Source of the DNA: Mesorhizobium sp. INR15
Lineage (GTDB): Bacteria; Pseudomonadota; Alphaproteobacteria; Rhizobiales; Rhizobiaceae
DNA length: 64,000 bases
Direction: 5' to 3'
NCBI RefSeq assembly: GCF_015500075.1
Contig: NZ_CP045496.1
Location: 3,172,001 to 3,236,000, forward strand
Position 1 is the stretch's first letter, and every line of letters begins with the position of its first letter. Below are positions 21,759 to 30,844 of this stretch, piece after piece. The notes beneath the pieces are model-generated. The model did no database searches and was not told the DNA's origin. It saw only the letters and a list, made by a program, of their open reading frames with translations. The translations under genes and the position numbers were made by a program.

Positions 21759-22826
21759 ATGGCGCACAGGCAAGCCCAGCAGCGGCGTCCGTCGATCCAT
21801 GACGTGGCCAGCCGCGCCGGCGTGTCCGCCGCCACCGTTTCGAAGGTCATGGCCGGCGTCACCACGGTGAAATCAGAGAATGCGCAGCGCGTGTTGGATG
21901 CCGTCGAACATCTCGGCTACCGCGTCGACCCGCTGGCTTCCGACATGCGCCGGGCCAAACGCCGCATCATCGGCGCCATCATGCCGGAGTTCGAAAGCGA
22001 ATTCTTCGGCCAGATGGTGGCGGAACTCGAGGGCCTTGCCGAGCAGCGCGGCTATACGCTGGTGGCGGCATCGAGCCGCGAATCCGAGGCGCGCGAAAAG
22101 GAAGTCCTCGCCCGCATGCATGACTGGCGGGTGGCCGGCGTGGTGCTGGCGCCGGTGCGCAACGAACATGGCCCGGCGGCCGCCTTCATGAAGCACAATG
22201 GCATGACCGGCGTGCTGATCGACCGCGTGCTCTCGGACGATGCCTTCGACACGGTGTCGGCTGACAGTGCGGCGGCCAGCGCCGAAGTGGCCACGATGCT
22301 GGTTGGCATGGGCCATCGCCATATCCTGGTCATCGGCCTCGCCGAGCAGGCGGCGACGGTGCGTGCGCGCCTCGACGGGTTCCGTGCCCAAGCGCTTGCG
22401 CTGGACCCCTTGGTGCGCATCGATGTCCTCCTGTCGGAGGTCAGCGTCGAGCCGTTGCGGTCCTCGCTGGGCGACTATTTCGGCAAAGGCGAGCGGCCGA
22501 CCGCCGTCTATTCACTGCTCCTGAAAGGCACGCTGGTGGCGCTCAGCGAATTTCGCCGGCGCGGCTGGCACTGTCCCGACGATATTTCGCTGGTCGGCTT
22601 CGACGACGCCGAATGGATGCAGGTGACATGGCCGGCCATCGCCGCCGTGGTGCAGCCGGTCCGCCAGATCGCTACCGAGGCGATGAACCTGCTGTTTGCC
22701 AGGATTGAGGGCGAGGAGGGGCCACCTACAGCGCGGCTCGAGCCTTGCCAGGTCTTGATGCGGGAATCCGTCGGCTTGCCAGGCGGCGCCCCGCATTCCG
22801 GGGAAGGCTCGCACCTAAAAAGATAA
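21759..22826 (+). CDS. LacI-family transcriptional regulator
   Basis: The 355-residue protein has the N-terminal LacI helix-turn-helix (SIHDVASRAGVSAATVSKVM, residues 12-31), the hinge helix region RVDPLASDMRRAKRR, and a periplasmic-binding-protein-like effector domain starting IIGAIMPEFESEFFGQM. The C-terminal part has the usual ISLVGFDDAEWMQVTWP. The start is set by GGGAGGAGG upstream of the ATG at 21759. It probably represses the divergent dehydrogenase gene and itself through the palindromes at 21675-21706. The effector is unknown. Confidence 0.88.
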   Translation: MAHRQAQQRRPSIHDVASRAGVSAATVSKVMAGVTTVKSENAQRVLDAVEHLGYRVDPLASDMRRAKRRIIGAIMPEFESEFFGQMVAELEGLAEQRGYTLVAASSRESEAREKEVLARMHDWRVAGVVLAPVRNEHGPAAAFMKHNGMTGVLIDRVLSDDAFDTVSADSAAASAEVATMLVGMGHRHILVIGLAEQAATVRARLDGFRAQALALDPLVRIDVLLSEVSVEPLRSSLGDYFGKGERPTAVYSLLLKGTLVALSEFRRRGWHCPDDISLVGFDDAEWMQVTWPAIAAVVQPVRQIATEAMNLLFARIEGEEGPPTARLEPCQVLMRESVGLPGGAPHSGEGSHLKR

Positions 22827-22861
22827 AGGCAGCCTTAGAGCAGCCGGAGACAATATCGGTG

Positions 22862-23077
22862 TCAGCGCTTATAGCGTGAGTGTCTTACGATCTCGGGCAT
22901 GGGAGCCGATCCGTCCTTCTCGCCACCGTCTTCGACAGGCGCACAGCGGCGGGGATCGATCTCACTCCCAAGGCCTCTCCAAATAGGCGACGGCCTGGCC
23001 GTTTCGAAAAATTCTGGTCGAAGACCATCGCCGCGCTGGGCGGCAATGGCATGCAATGAGCGCAGAAGCGTCATCAT
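22862..23077 (-). CDS. Hypothetical small protein
   Basis: The 71-residue frame starts MMTLLRSLHAIAAQRGDGLR, with GAGGAGGACGGGACC immediately upstream, a good ribosome site. The middle is Pro/Arg-rich (TARPSPIWRGLGSEIDPRRC) and there is no clear domain or signal peptide. It is convergent with the LacI gene. The call rests on the ribosome site and lack of competing frames, so it is moderate. Confidence 0.45.
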   Translation of the reverse strand: MMTLLRSLHAIAAQRGDGLRPEFFETARPSPIWRGLGSEIDPRRCAPVEDGGEKDGSAPMPEIVRHSRYKR

Positions 23078-23097
23078 GGTCCCGTCCTCCTCGGATG

Positions 23098-23487
23098 CTA
23101 AACCTCATTGCAGTGTCTCACTGCACCGGAATGGCCCCAGATGTGGTGTCGCAGCGGCTCTCCAAGCGGGTCATGGATCGGATCGACTTCAGGAAAGAGA
23201 CCGCGCTCCCGCAGCGTCGAGGAAATCCGCTCAGCGTCGAGGAAATGATCGAGTTCCTTGAGCTGCGCTTCCGCCCATCCAACCATGCGCTGCAACTCGG
23301 AGTGAGCGTTGTCACTCGCTGATCGGGCATAAGCACTGATCCAGTCTCTTAGCTCGCCGGCACGCCGCTGGGCCTCAACAACCCGCGCAAAAAACGCCAG
23401 GCGTTCGCTTTCGCGCTGGCGCCTTGCGGCGGCCATTTGCTGTCGGCGGCCAAGCTCTTGCGGATCGGAGTAGTTGGTGATGTCCAT
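23098..23487 (-). CDS. Hypothetical protein, helical
   Basis: The 129-residue protein (MDITNYSDPQELGRRQQMAA...) is strongly charged and helical in its first 95 residues, with heptad-like segments around RRQRESERLAFFARVVEAQR and GWAEAQLKELDHFLDAERIS. It then becomes Pro/His-rich (DPLGEPLRHHIWGH). There is no membrane or signal segment. I do not recognise the family. It is followed in the same direction by the small frame at 22862-23077 and may be co-transcribed with it. Confidence 0.6.
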   Translation of the reverse strand: MDITNYSDPQELGRRQQMAAARRQRESERLAFFARVVEAQRRAGELRDWISAYARSASDNAHSELQRMVGWAEAQLKELDHFLDAERISSTLRERGLFPEVDPIHDPLGEPLRHHIWGHSGAVRHCNEV

Positions 23488-23868
23488 TTCGCGAACCCGT
23501 TGGTGTTTCTCTTTCCAACAATTGGGTCACCATCTCCGCGAACGCGCTCCGGATATTGCTTTCAAATTGGAAAGAGCAATGTAACGGGCGCTTATGTGGA
23601 TCGGTGCGTATCGCCCATCCGGGAACCGGCCAGCGGATGCAGGCTGATCGTCTTGCCGGTCGGGGCCGGTTTCGTCAGCCGCGCCATTCGATGCCTCCCG
23701 CGGATGTTTCATGTTTTGATTCAAGCGTGGAGCTCAAGCGCTTCAAAAGCCTGGCGCATCGCCATCGCCTCGAAATTGACAGCTTGCCTACTCTCGGTCA
23801 TTCTTGAGCCAGTCGCCGGGCCGTTGAGAGCGGTCGCGTTTCGGGTGGGCGGCTTAAGGGCACGCGTC
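23488..23868. other. Intergenic region, no gene supported
   Basis: These 381 bases carry short open frames on both strands without ribosome sites or recognisable products. No terminator or repeat stands out. Confidence 0.45.
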
Positions 23869-24093
23869 ATGTTCAGTCCCGTCATCGGCCAGAATTCCAA
23901 GCGCGCGGCCGTGCGCAAGGCGCTCGATCGCCATAAGGTCTACATCACCGCGCAGAGCTTTTCCGGCGGCGCCTATCAGGCGCGGGTGCTGGTCGACGGC
24001 GAGGCCTACTGGGTCGACGAGTTTCGGCTGAGCCAGCTGCAAGGCGGCCTGACGCCCGCCGATCTCGAGTTGACGCCGGCCACCGACGATTGA
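23869..24093 (+). CDS. Hypothetical small protein upstream of ligD
   Basis: The 74-residue protein reads MFSPVIGQNSKRAAVRKALD, then a beta-rich KVYITAQSFSGGAYQARVLV and DGEAYWVDEFRLSQLQGGLT. It has no signal peptide. I prefer the ATG at 23869, because the frame upstream is Cys/Arg-rich and does not look coding. It ends about 250 bases before ligD, with a long inverted repeat between. The function is unknown. Confidence 0.55.
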   Translation: MFSPVIGQNSKRAAVRKALDRHKVYITAQSFSGGAYQARVLVDGEAYWVDEFRLSQLQGGLTPADLELTPATDD

Positions 24094-24145
24094 GCGGTGT
24101 GGTGCAGCGTGCGACGATCCTGAACGTGCGCCTCATTTCTTCGCG

Positions 24146-24299
24146 CCCCCCTCTGTCCTGCCGGACATCTCCCCCACAAGGAGGGAGATTGGCTGTCATC
24201 TCCGTTTTCGTCGATTTCCAACGCTGCAGGACTGAGCGAGGGGCCGAAGCTGCCGATCTCCCCCCAAGTGGGGGAGATGTCCGGCAGGACAGAGGGGGG
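24146..24299. repeat. Inverted repeat with arms of about 30 bp
   Basis: CCCCCTCTGTCCTGCCGGAC continuing to CATCTCCCCC (24146-24175) is repeated in inverted orientation at 24270-24299. The arms enclose about 95 bases with a smaller CCCCCACAAGG element. It resembles the dispersed palindromic intergenic elements of rhizobia and lies between genes. Confidence 0.8.
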
Positions 24300-24349
24300 T
24301 GCGAGGGAACGAGGCCGTTGTTGCTGTCCGCACGCCTGGCCCCCTGACC

Positions 24350-26842
24350 ATGCCCACCCCGCCCAAGCTCAAAACCTACCGCGCCAAGCGCGAATTCTCG
24401 AAAACGCCTGAACCCGCCGGCGGGTCCGTGGCAGGCGAAGGCAACCGCTTCGTCGTTCACAAGCACCATGCCACGGCCGATCATTATGACCTGCGGCTGC
24501 AGGTCGGCGATGTGCTGAAAAGCTGGGCGGTGCCGCGCGGGCCTTCGCTCAACCCCGCCGACAAAAGGCTGGCGGTCGAGACCGAGGATCATCCGCTGGA
24601 ATATATCGATTTCGAGGGCGTCATCCCCGAGGGCGAATATGGCGGCGGCCCGATGATCGTCTGGGACACCGGCACCTGGGCGCCGATGGACGATGTCGAG
24701 AAAAGCCTGCGCACCGGCGCCTTCAAGTTCCGGCTGGCCGGCGAGAAGCTCAATGGCGGCTGGATGCTGACGCGGCTGAAGCCCAAGCCCGGCGAGGACG
24801 AAGAGAAGAAAAACTGGCTGCTGTTCAAGGAGCGCGACCTCGCCTCCGACACCACGCTGGATATCCTTGAAGCCCGGCCTGAAAGCGTCAAATCCGGACG
24901 CCGCATCGAGGAGCTGGTGGCGGCGCCGAAACCCGCGAGGGTGGGTCCCAAACCGGGCTCGCTGAAACCAGGCACATTGCCGGGCGCGGTCAAGGCTCCG
25001 GCGCTCAGCCGCATCGAGCCGCAACTGGCGACGCAGGTGCCGAAGCCGCCCGGCGGTGACGATCCGGGGGATCGCACAGGGGAGGTGTGGCTGCACGAGA
25101 TCAAGCTCGACGGCTACCGCACCATGGCGCATCTCGGTGACGGCAAGGTCAAGCTGATCACCCGGGGCGGCATCGACTGGACGAAGCGCTACGGCGACCT
25201 GCCGGAGGCTTTCGCCAGATTGCCGTGCCGCGACGCGATCATCGATGGTGAGATCGTCGTGCTCGACAACAAGGGCATCAGCCGCTTTGCGCTTTTGCAG
25301 GACGCGCTGGCCGAGGGCGCCGGCAGCAAGCTGCATTTCTACGCCTTCGACCTGCTGCATCTCGACGGCTGGGATTTGATGAAGGTGCCGCTGGAAAAGC
25401 GAAAGCGGCTTTTGGCCGAGCTGCTGGCCGGGCAAGGCGCCAATTCCGCCATCCAGTACAGCGACCACGTGAGCGGTGATGGGCAGGGGCTTTACGATCA
25501 GGCGACGGAATTGGGGCTTGAAGGCGTCATCTCGAAACGCGCTACCGCGACCTACCAGAGCGGGCGCACCAAGAGCTGGACCAAGGCCAAGGCGCTGAAG
25601 AACGGCGACTTCGTCATCGCCGGCTACACGACCTCGCAAGCGGCGGAAGGGCTGGCCGCGCTCGGCATGGCCGAGTGGGAGAATGGCGAGCTGCATTATC
25701 GCGGCAAGGTCGGCACCGGTTTCGATGCCCAGACGGCATCCGATCTGCTGGCGCGGCTGGAGCCGCTGACCGTGGGCGCCACGGCGCCGGAAGGCGTGCC
25801 GCGCGAGATCATGCGCGAGATGAACTGGGTGAAGCCGCTGTTTTCGGCACGCATCCATTTTGCCAACCGCACGGCGGACAATTCGCTGCGCCATGGCGTG
25901 TTTCGCGGTTTGCGCGATGTCGGCCTGTCGACGCCGGTCTCGGCCAAGCGCAAGCGGCTGATCGCCGAGGCTGACCTCGCCACCGTCTGGGTGACCAACC
26001 CGACGCGGCGGCTGTTCGGCAAGACCGGACCGACAAAACTCGACATCGCGGTCTATTACGCGCTGGTCGGCGACTTCATGCTGCCGCATATCCTTGGCCG
26101 CCCGGTGTCGCTGGTGCGCTGCCCTACGGGCCTGCCGAAAGACTGTTTCTTCCAGCGCCACGCCTTCACCGGCATGCCGCCTTCGGTGGTGACCTTCGAG
26201 GCGACCAATTCCGAAGGCGAGACGAAGTCCTACCTGTCGGTGGAAGGCGCCAAGGGCTATCTGGCGCTGGCGCAGTTCGGCGTCGTCGAGTTCCACACCT
26301 GGGGCACGCATCGCGCGAGCCTCGACAAGCCGGACCAGATCGTCCTCGACCTCGATCCGGGGGAGGGAATTTCCTGGCGCGAGGTGGTCGAGGCCGCCGT
26401 GCACATCAAGGGCCAGCTCGAGGGGCTGGGGCTGGTGCCTTTCGCCAAAACCTCCGGCGGCAGCGGCATCCACATCACCGTGCCGGTGACGCAAAAGCAG
26501 AACTGGAAGAAGCTGCACCAGGCGACCAGCGCCATATCAACACACTTGGCGGCCAGTGCGCCCGACACGTTCACCACCACCATGGGCAAGGACAACCGCA
26601 AGAAGCGCATCTTCATCGACTATCACCGCAACGCGCGCGGCCACACCTCGGCAGCGCCCTATTCACTGCGCGCCCGCACCAACCTGCCGGCCTCCACGCC
26701 GGTAAGCTGGAGCGACCTGGAGCTGATCGACGCGCCACAGGACCTCAACTATTCGTCGCTGCCGGGCCTGCTGGAGACTTCGGGCGATCCCTGGGCTGAG
26801 ATTGATGAGTTTGCGCGGGATTTGCCGGTGGTGGGGAACTAG
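24350..26842 (+). CDS. ligD: Multifunctional ATP-dependent DNA ligase LigD (non-homologous end joining)
   Basis: The 830-residue protein has the three LigD domains in the order phosphoesterase, ligase, polymerase. The phosphoesterase domain (about residues 15-190) has FVVHKHHATADHYDLRLQVG with its metal-binding His residues. The ligase domain (about 215-530) has the nucleotidyl-acceptor Lys in HEIKLDGYRTMAHL and EGVISKR-type motif IV. The polymerase domain (about 545-830) has the primase-polymerase acidic motif DQIVLDLDPGEG. LigD trims, fills and seals double-strand breaks brought together by Ku. The ku gene lies 365 bases downstream on the same strand. The ATG at 24350 gives the normal family start. 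Confidence 0.95.
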   Translation: MPTPPKLKTYRAKREFSKTPEPAGGSVAGEGNRFVVHKHHATADHYDLRLQVGDVLKSWAVPRGPSLNPADKRLAVETEDHPLEYIDFEGVIPEGEYGGGPMIVWDTGTWAPMDDVEKSLRTGAFKFRLAGEKLNGGWMLTRLKPKPGEDEEKKNWLLFKERDLASDTTLDILEARPESVKSGRRIEELVAAPKPARVGPKPGSLKPGTLPGAVKAPALSRIEPQLATQVPKPPGGDDPGDRTGEVWLHEIKLDGYRTMAHLGDGKVKLITRGGIDWTKRYGDLPEAFARLPCRDAIIDGEIVVLDNKGISRFALLQDALAEGAGSKLHFYAFDLLHLDGWDLMKVPLEKRKRLLAELLAGQGANSAIQYSDHVSGDGQGLYDQATELGLEGVISKRATATYQSGRTKSWTKAKALKNGDFVIAGYTTSQAAEGLAALGMAEWENGELHYRGKVGTGFDAQTASDLLARLEPLTVGATAPEGVPREIMREMNWVKPLFSARIHFANRTADNSLRHGVFRGLRDVGLSTPVSAKRKRLIAEADLATVWVTNPTRRLFGKTGPTKLDIAVYYALVGDFMLPHILGRPVSLVRCPTGLPKDCFFQRHAFTGMPPSVVTFEATNSEGETKSYLSVEGAKGYLALAQFGVVEFHTWGTHRASLDKPDQIVLDLDPGEGISWREVVEAAVHIKGQLEGLGLVPFAKTSGGSGIHITVPVTQKQNWKKLHQATSAISTHLAASAPDTFTTTMGKDNRKKRIFIDYHRNARGHTSAAPYSLRARTNLPASTPVSWSDLELIDAPQDLNYSSLPGLLETSGDPWAEIDEFARDLPVVGN

Positions 26843-26868
26843 ATCACTCGTGACGGCGCGCGCCCCAC

Positions 26869-26930
26869 CTTCGTCATCCTAGGGTCTGCGCGCGTCGCTT
26901 CGCTCCTTGCTCCGCCCTAGGATGACGAAG
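26869..26930. repeat. Palindromic intergenic repeat
   Basis: CTTCGTCATCCTAGGG (26869-26884) is perfectly inverted at 26915-26930 around a 30-base GC-rich loop. It lies between ligD and ku and could also act as a transcription barrier. Confidence 0.75.
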
Positions 26931-27119
26931 GGAGGGGCGGGATGCGCGGCCAATCACCAGCGCCCCGCACGCCATCGACGCTTCATACAATTTGAATTAT
27001 CCTGCGCCCCAGCGCCCTCCCGCGACGCCCTAAAACATTTCGTCAGGGATTTGCCGGTATTGTCAGGGCCGATGTAGGATTTCAGCGGTGTCGTTCGTCC
27101 TGCGGACGAAGCGCTGCAA

Positions 27120-27168
27120 GAGCATGATCCCGAAAAGCGGAAACCGGTTTTCGGACAAGGTCATGCTC
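27120..27168. repeat. Rhizobiales dispersed palindrome (GAGCATGATC type)
   Basis: GAGCATGA (27120-27127) pairs with TCATGCTC (27161-27168), with inner CCGAAAA/TTTTCGG arms and a central CCGGTT core. Elements of this form are scattered through rhizobial genomes. It sits about 40 bases before ku. Confidence 0.7.
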
Positions 27169-27206
27169 AACCAAGATGTCAGTGCACGGCCGCGTAGGAG
27201 TATTTC

Positions 27207-28112
27207 ATGGCGCCCAGGGCAAGTTGGAAAGGTTACCTCAAACTCAGTCTCGTCAGCTGTCCGGTCCGGCTTTATCCGGCCAGCAGCACGAGCGAGCGCA
27301 TCTCGTTCAACCAGCTTCACAAGAAGACCCACAACCGTATCAACATGAAGCCGGTCGACCCAGAGCTCGGGCTGGTCGAGCGCTCGGATCTGGTCAAGGG
27401 CTACGAATACGAGGACAAGCAGTACATCATCATCGATGATGCCGACCTCGATGCGGTGCGGATCGAATCCAACCATACGATGAACATCGAGGCCTTCGTC
27501 GATGAGGGCGAGGTCGACGTCATCTACCAGGACGCGCCCTATTACATGGCGCCGGATGGCGCGATGGCCGAGGAAACCTTCGCCGTGCTGCGTGAAGCGA
27601 TGCGCAAGTCCGGCAAGCTGGCGATCGCACGGCTTGTGCTGTCCAGCCGCGAGCGGGTGGTGACGATCGGCGCGCGCGAAAACGGCATGTTCGTGTGCAC
27701 CTTGAGGAACCCCAACGAAGTGCGTGGAACTTCGGAGTATTTCGGCAACATCCCGGCCGGCAAGCCGGATGCGGAAATGCTGCAGCTGGCCGAAGCGCTG
27801 ATCAAACAGAAGGAAACCACCTTCGATCCGAAGAAATATGAAGACCGCTACGAGGCCGCGCTGATGACGATGATCCGCGAGAAGCTCAAGGGCCACAAGC
27901 CAATCATCGCGGCCGCACCCGAGCGCGGCAATGTCATCAACCTGATGGATGCGCTGAAGGCCAGCCTGTCGCAGTCGAAGCCGCCGGCCAAATCGAAGAG
28001 CAAGGCCGACGAGGCCGAGAAGCCAGCCGCCAAGAAGGCGGCAGCGGGCGGGGCGGCTGAAAATCCGTTGAAAGCCAACCTGCTGAAGGCAGTCGGCAAG
28101 AGCAAGAAGTGA
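27207..28112 (+). CDS. ku: Ku protein, non-homologous end joining
   Basis: The 301-residue protein carries the bacterial Ku core (about residues 5-255): WKGYLKLSLVSCPVRLYPA, ISFNQLHKKTHNRI, LVKGYEYEDKQYIIIDDAD and FVCTLRNPNEVR. A Lys/Ala-rich C-terminal tail (PPAKSKSKADEAEKPAAKKA) follows, as is usual for bacterial Ku and important for binding LigD or DNA. It forms a ring dimer on DNA ends. It lies downstream of ligD in the same direction and its stop overlaps the next gene's start, suggesting co-translation with the BRCT-like/TPR protein. Confidence 0.95.
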   Translation: MAPRASWKGYLKLSLVSCPVRLYPASSTSERISFNQLHKKTHNRINMKPVDPELGLVERSDLVKGYEYEDKQYIIIDDADLDAVRIESNHTMNIEAFVDEGEVDVIYQDAPYYMAPDGAMAEETFAVLREAMRKSGKLAIARLVLSSRERVVTIGARENGMFVCTLRNPNEVRGTSEYFGNIPAGKPDAEMLQLAEALIKQKETTFDPKKYEDRYEAALMTMIREKLKGHKPIIAAAPERGNVINLMDALKASLSQSKPPAKSKSKADEAEKPAAKKAAAGGAAENPLKANLLKAVGKSKK

Positions 28113-29206
28113 CGGCGTCTGCCGGATCCCTGTTCGGCACGGTCGGCGCGCTGGCGGCGTTTCCGCTCAGGCTCGCGGCGCGCGAGGTCGAGCGCCAGCA
28201 CGGACAGTTGCGGCGCGGCGTCACCAGGCGCACCACGCATGTGGTGTTCGGGCGGATGTATCTTGCCAAGGCCGGAGATGCCGAGATCGAGCGCCGTGCC
28301 GGCACCGAGCGCGCCGCTGGCCGGAAGCTGCTCAGTGAGAACGGCTTCCTGCGGCTGCTCGGCCTGATGAAGGCGCCGGAGGCGTCGTCGCTATCGAGGC
28401 AATCGCTCATCGACCAGTCGCGGCTGTCAGGCGCCGACCTTGATCTGCTGTCATTGTTCGATGCTTTCGAGCATGACAGCGAACCTTACTCCTTCCGCGA
28501 CCTGATCCTGGCGCGCAAATATGCCGGGCTGGTTGCCGGCGGTGCGACCTGGGGCGCCATTGCCCGCTCCGTGCACCGCTCCGGTCCGGTGGCTTCGCTG
28601 ACCGCAAAGTCGCTCAATGTCGGCTCACAACATGGCCGCACTGATGCCATCTATCTCGAAGACGGCCAGAGCGAACTCGACGGCCAGCTGCTGTTCGACC
28701 TGGGGAGCGCGGCGCATGGCGACGACACGCTGGAAGAACTCTTCGCTGACGCCGAAGCGGCGGAAGAGGGCGGCGATCACGATGGGGCCGCCGCACTCTA
28801 CCAGCGCTGCCTCGCCATCGATCCCGGTGATGCCATTGCCGCCTTCAACCGCGCCAACTGCCTGCGTGCCGGCGGCCACCCGGCAGAGGCCGCGCATGAC
28901 TATATCAGTGCGATCAAGCTCGATCCTGCCTTCGTCGAGGCCTGGTTCAACCTGGCCGGGCTGATGAGCGAGCAAGGCCGCGACGCCTCGGCGCGCCGGC
29001 ACCTGCAAAAGGCCATCGCGCTCGACAAGACCTATGCCGATCCGGTGTTCAACCTCGCCAGGCTGGAATTTGATGCAGGCAACCTGGCTGAAGCGCGGCG
29101 GAACTGGGCGCGCTATCTCGAACTGGACAGCGAGTCCGAATGGGCTCGCGTGGCGGCCAAGGGCGTGCAGTTTGTCGATATGCAACTGGCGCGAACAGCG
29201 GGGTGA
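28109..29206 (+). CDS. BRCT-like and TPR protein overlapping ku
   Basis: The 365-residue protein starts with GTG inside the ku stop. Residues about 8-85 look BRCT-like: SLFGTVGALAAFPLRLAARE, then VTRRTTHVVFGRMYLAKAGD, then LSENGFLRLLGL, with the V-x-x-x-T-T-H-V-V-x-G pattern and the terminal F-L-x-L-L. Residues about 110-170 hold a segment with DLLSLFDAFEHDSEPYSFRD, possibly MerR-like helix-turn-helix. Residues about 210-350 are four to five TPR-type repeats (EEGGDHDGAAALYQRCLAID, FVEAWFNLAGLMSEQGRDAS). The overlap with ku suggests a link to end joining, perhaps as a scaffold. The BRCT reading is inference from pattern. Confidence 0.7.
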   Translation: MTASAGSLFGTVGALAAFPLRLAAREVERQHGQLRRGVTRRTTHVVFGRMYLAKAGDAEIERRAGTERAAGRKLLSENGFLRLLGLMKAPEASSLSRQSLIDQSRLSGADLDLLSLFDAFEHDSEPYSFRDLILARKYAGLVAGGATWGAIARSVHRSGPVASLTAKSLNVGSQHGRTDAIYLEDGQSELDGQLLFDLGSAAHGDDTLEELFADAEAAEEGGDHDGAAALYQRCLAIDPGDAIAAFNRANCLRAGGHPAEAAHDYISAIKLDPAFVEAWFNLAGLMSEQGRDASARRHLQKAIALDKTYADPVFNLARLEFDAGNLAEARRNWARYLELDSESEWARVAAKGVQFVDMQLARTAG

Positions 29207-29227
29207 GCGGCGCCGACGTTGATCTTT

Positions 29228-29371
29228 CCTTCTCCCCTTGTGGGAGAAGGTGGATTGGCGCGCAGCGCCAAGACGGATGAGGGTTGCTGGAAGAAATGAG
29301 GCGTGGTGCTTTCTGGAGCACCCCTCATCCGACCTCGCTTCGCGAGGCCACCTTCTCCCACAAGGGGAGAA
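29228..29371. repeat. Dispersed rhizobial intergenic mosaic-type repeat, complete copy
   Basis: CCTTCTCCCCTTGTGGGAGA opens the element and its inverse closes it (29346-29371). The interior holds GGATGAGGG, CTGGA and GCACCCCTCATCC blocks. The same element recurs at 33882-34030. Confidence 0.8.
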
Positions 29372-29406
29372 GGGGTCACCAACGCCGAGCCATGGAGCTC
29401 CATATT

Positions 29407-30054
29407 ATGCCAACTAATTTCCTCTTTGACGGTCACGACACCGCATCCGTCACCATCCTGCTCGCGCATGGCGCGGGCGCGCCGATGGACTCGCCATCGA
29501 TGACCGCCACCGCCAAGGCGCTGGCCGAGGCTGGCTTCCAGGTCGCGCGCTTCGAGTTCCACTATATGGCAGCCCGCCGTTACGGCCACCGCAAGCCGCC
29601 GCCGCGCGCCGAGACGGTGAACCCTGAGTATCTCAAGGCGATCGCCGACCTCAGGGCGAGGGGCGTGAGCGGCCCGTTGATCATCGGCGGCAAGTCGATG
29701 GGCGGCCGCGTCGCCTCGATGGTCGCGGACGAAATGTTCGCCAAGGGCGAGATTTCAGGGCTCATCTGCCTCGGCTACCCCTTTCATCCGCCAGCCAAAC
29801 CCGAGCAGTTGCGGACCAAGCATCTGGCCGGGCTGAAGACGCCGACGCTGATCTTTCAAGGCACGCGCGACGAGTTCGGCACGAAGGACGAGGTCGCGAC
29901 CTACGATCTTTCCGGCGCCATCGAAGTGGTCTGGCTGGAAGACGGCGACCATGACCTGAAGCCGCGCAAGAGCATTTCGGGGTTTTCGACGGCGGATCAT
30001 CTGAAGACGCTGGCGGAGACGGTGAAGGGGTGGGCTGGCAGGATCGCCTCCTGA
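29407..30054 (+). CDS. Alpha/beta-hydrolase, KANL3/Tex30-like dienelactone hydrolase type
   Basis: The 215-residue protein has an oxyanion-type block VTILLAHGAGAPMDSPSMTA, the nucleophile elbow GGKSMGGRVASM (Gly-x-Ser-x-Gly near residue 102), an acidic residue in LIFQGTRDEFG and the His in LEDGDHDLKP. That is a complete Ser-Asp-His triad of a small alpha/beta-hydrolase. The ATG at 29407 is preferred over one five codons earlier. It is followed after six bases by the exonuclease gene and is probably co-transcribed with it. The substrate is unknown. Confidence 0.8.
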   Translation: MPTNFLFDGHDTASVTILLAHGAGAPMDSPSMTATAKALAEAGFQVARFEFHYMAARRYGHRKPPPRAETVNPEYLKAIADLRARGVSGPLIIGGKSMGGRVASMVADEMFAKGEISGLICLGYPFHPPAKPEQLRTKHLAGLKTPTLIFQGTRDEFGTKDEVATYDLSGAIEVVWLEDGDHDLKPRKSISGFSTADHLKTLAETVKGWAGRIAS

Positions 30055-30060
30055 GCGCCA

Positions 30061-30831
30061 ATGAAGATCGCCTCGTTCAACATCAACAATGTCAACAGCC
30101 GGCTGGATAACCTGCTGGCGTGGCTCGCTGCCGCCAAACCCGACATTGTCTGCCTGCAGGAACTGAAGGCGCGCGATACGCAGTTTCCGCGCACCGCGCT
30201 GGCCGCGGCCGGCTATGGCGCGGTTTGGAAGGGCGAGCCGACCTGGAACGGCGTTGCCATTCTCGCGCGCGGCGCCGAGCCGGTGCTGACGCGCGATGCG
30301 CTGCCCGGCGACGAGGACGACCGGCAGGCGCGTTACATCGAGGCGGCGGTGGACGGCGTTGTCGTGGCGTGCCTCTACGCGCCTAACGGCAATCCGCAAC
30401 CGGGGCCGAAATTCCAGTACAAGCTCGCCTGGCACCAGCGGCTTGAAGCGCATGCCGAACAGCTGTTCGACACGGGACTGCCGATCGCGCTGGCCGGCGA
30501 CTACAACATCGTGCCCGAACCGCGCGACATCTATGCCACCCGCTCCTATGACGACAACGCCCTGGTGCAGCCGGAAAGCCGCGCTGCCTTCTCGGCACTG
30601 CTCGAACAGGGCTGGGTTGACGCGCTGCGCAAGAAGCATCCGAAAGAGACGCTCTACACATTCTGGGATTATCGCCGCAACCGCTGGCCGCGCGACGCCG
30701 GGCTAAGGCTCGACCATATCCTCTTGTCGAAGACATTGGCGCGGCGGCTGACCGCTGCCGGCATCGACCGCGATGTGCGGGGCGAGGACGGCGCCAGCGA
30801 CCATGCGCCGGTGTGGGTGACGCTGAAGTAG
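30061..30831 (+). CDS. xthA: Exodeoxyribonuclease III / AP endonuclease
   Basis: The 256-residue protein has all family signatures: MKIASFNINNVNSRLDNLL, the metal-binding Glu in VCLQELKARD, LYAPNGNPQPG, GDYNIVPEPRD with catalytic Asp-x-Asn, LRLDHILLS, and the C-terminal GASDHAPVW. It cuts at abasic sites and removes 3' blocking groups in base-excision repair. It lies at the end of a run of forward genes containing ligD and ku, so this stretch is a DNA-repair neighbourhood. Length is normal. Confidence 0.93.
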   Translation: MKIASFNINNVNSRLDNLLAWLAAAKPDIVCLQELKARDTQFPRTALAAAGYGAVWKGEPTWNGVAILARGAEPVLTRDALPGDEDDRQARYIEAAVDGVVVACLYAPNGNPQPGPKFQYKLAWHQRLEAHAEQLFDTGLPIALAGDYNIVPEPRDIYATRSYDDNALVQPESRAAFSALLEQGWVDALRKKHPKETLYTFWDYRRNRWPRDAGLRLDHILLSKTLARRLTAAGIDRDVRGEDGASDHAPVWVTLK

Positions 30832-30844
30832 GGGAGCCGCCCTT

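Noticed and set aside
23527..23724. 65-codon reverse frame
   Set aside because: It has no ribosome site or hydrophobic or domain features; left as intergenic.
23945..26518. Very long reverse open frame (857 codons) opposite ligD
   Set aside because: It is a GC-rich antisense shadow of ligD: rich in Arg, His, Gly and Ala, with no recognisable domain, while the ligD frame has all family motifs.
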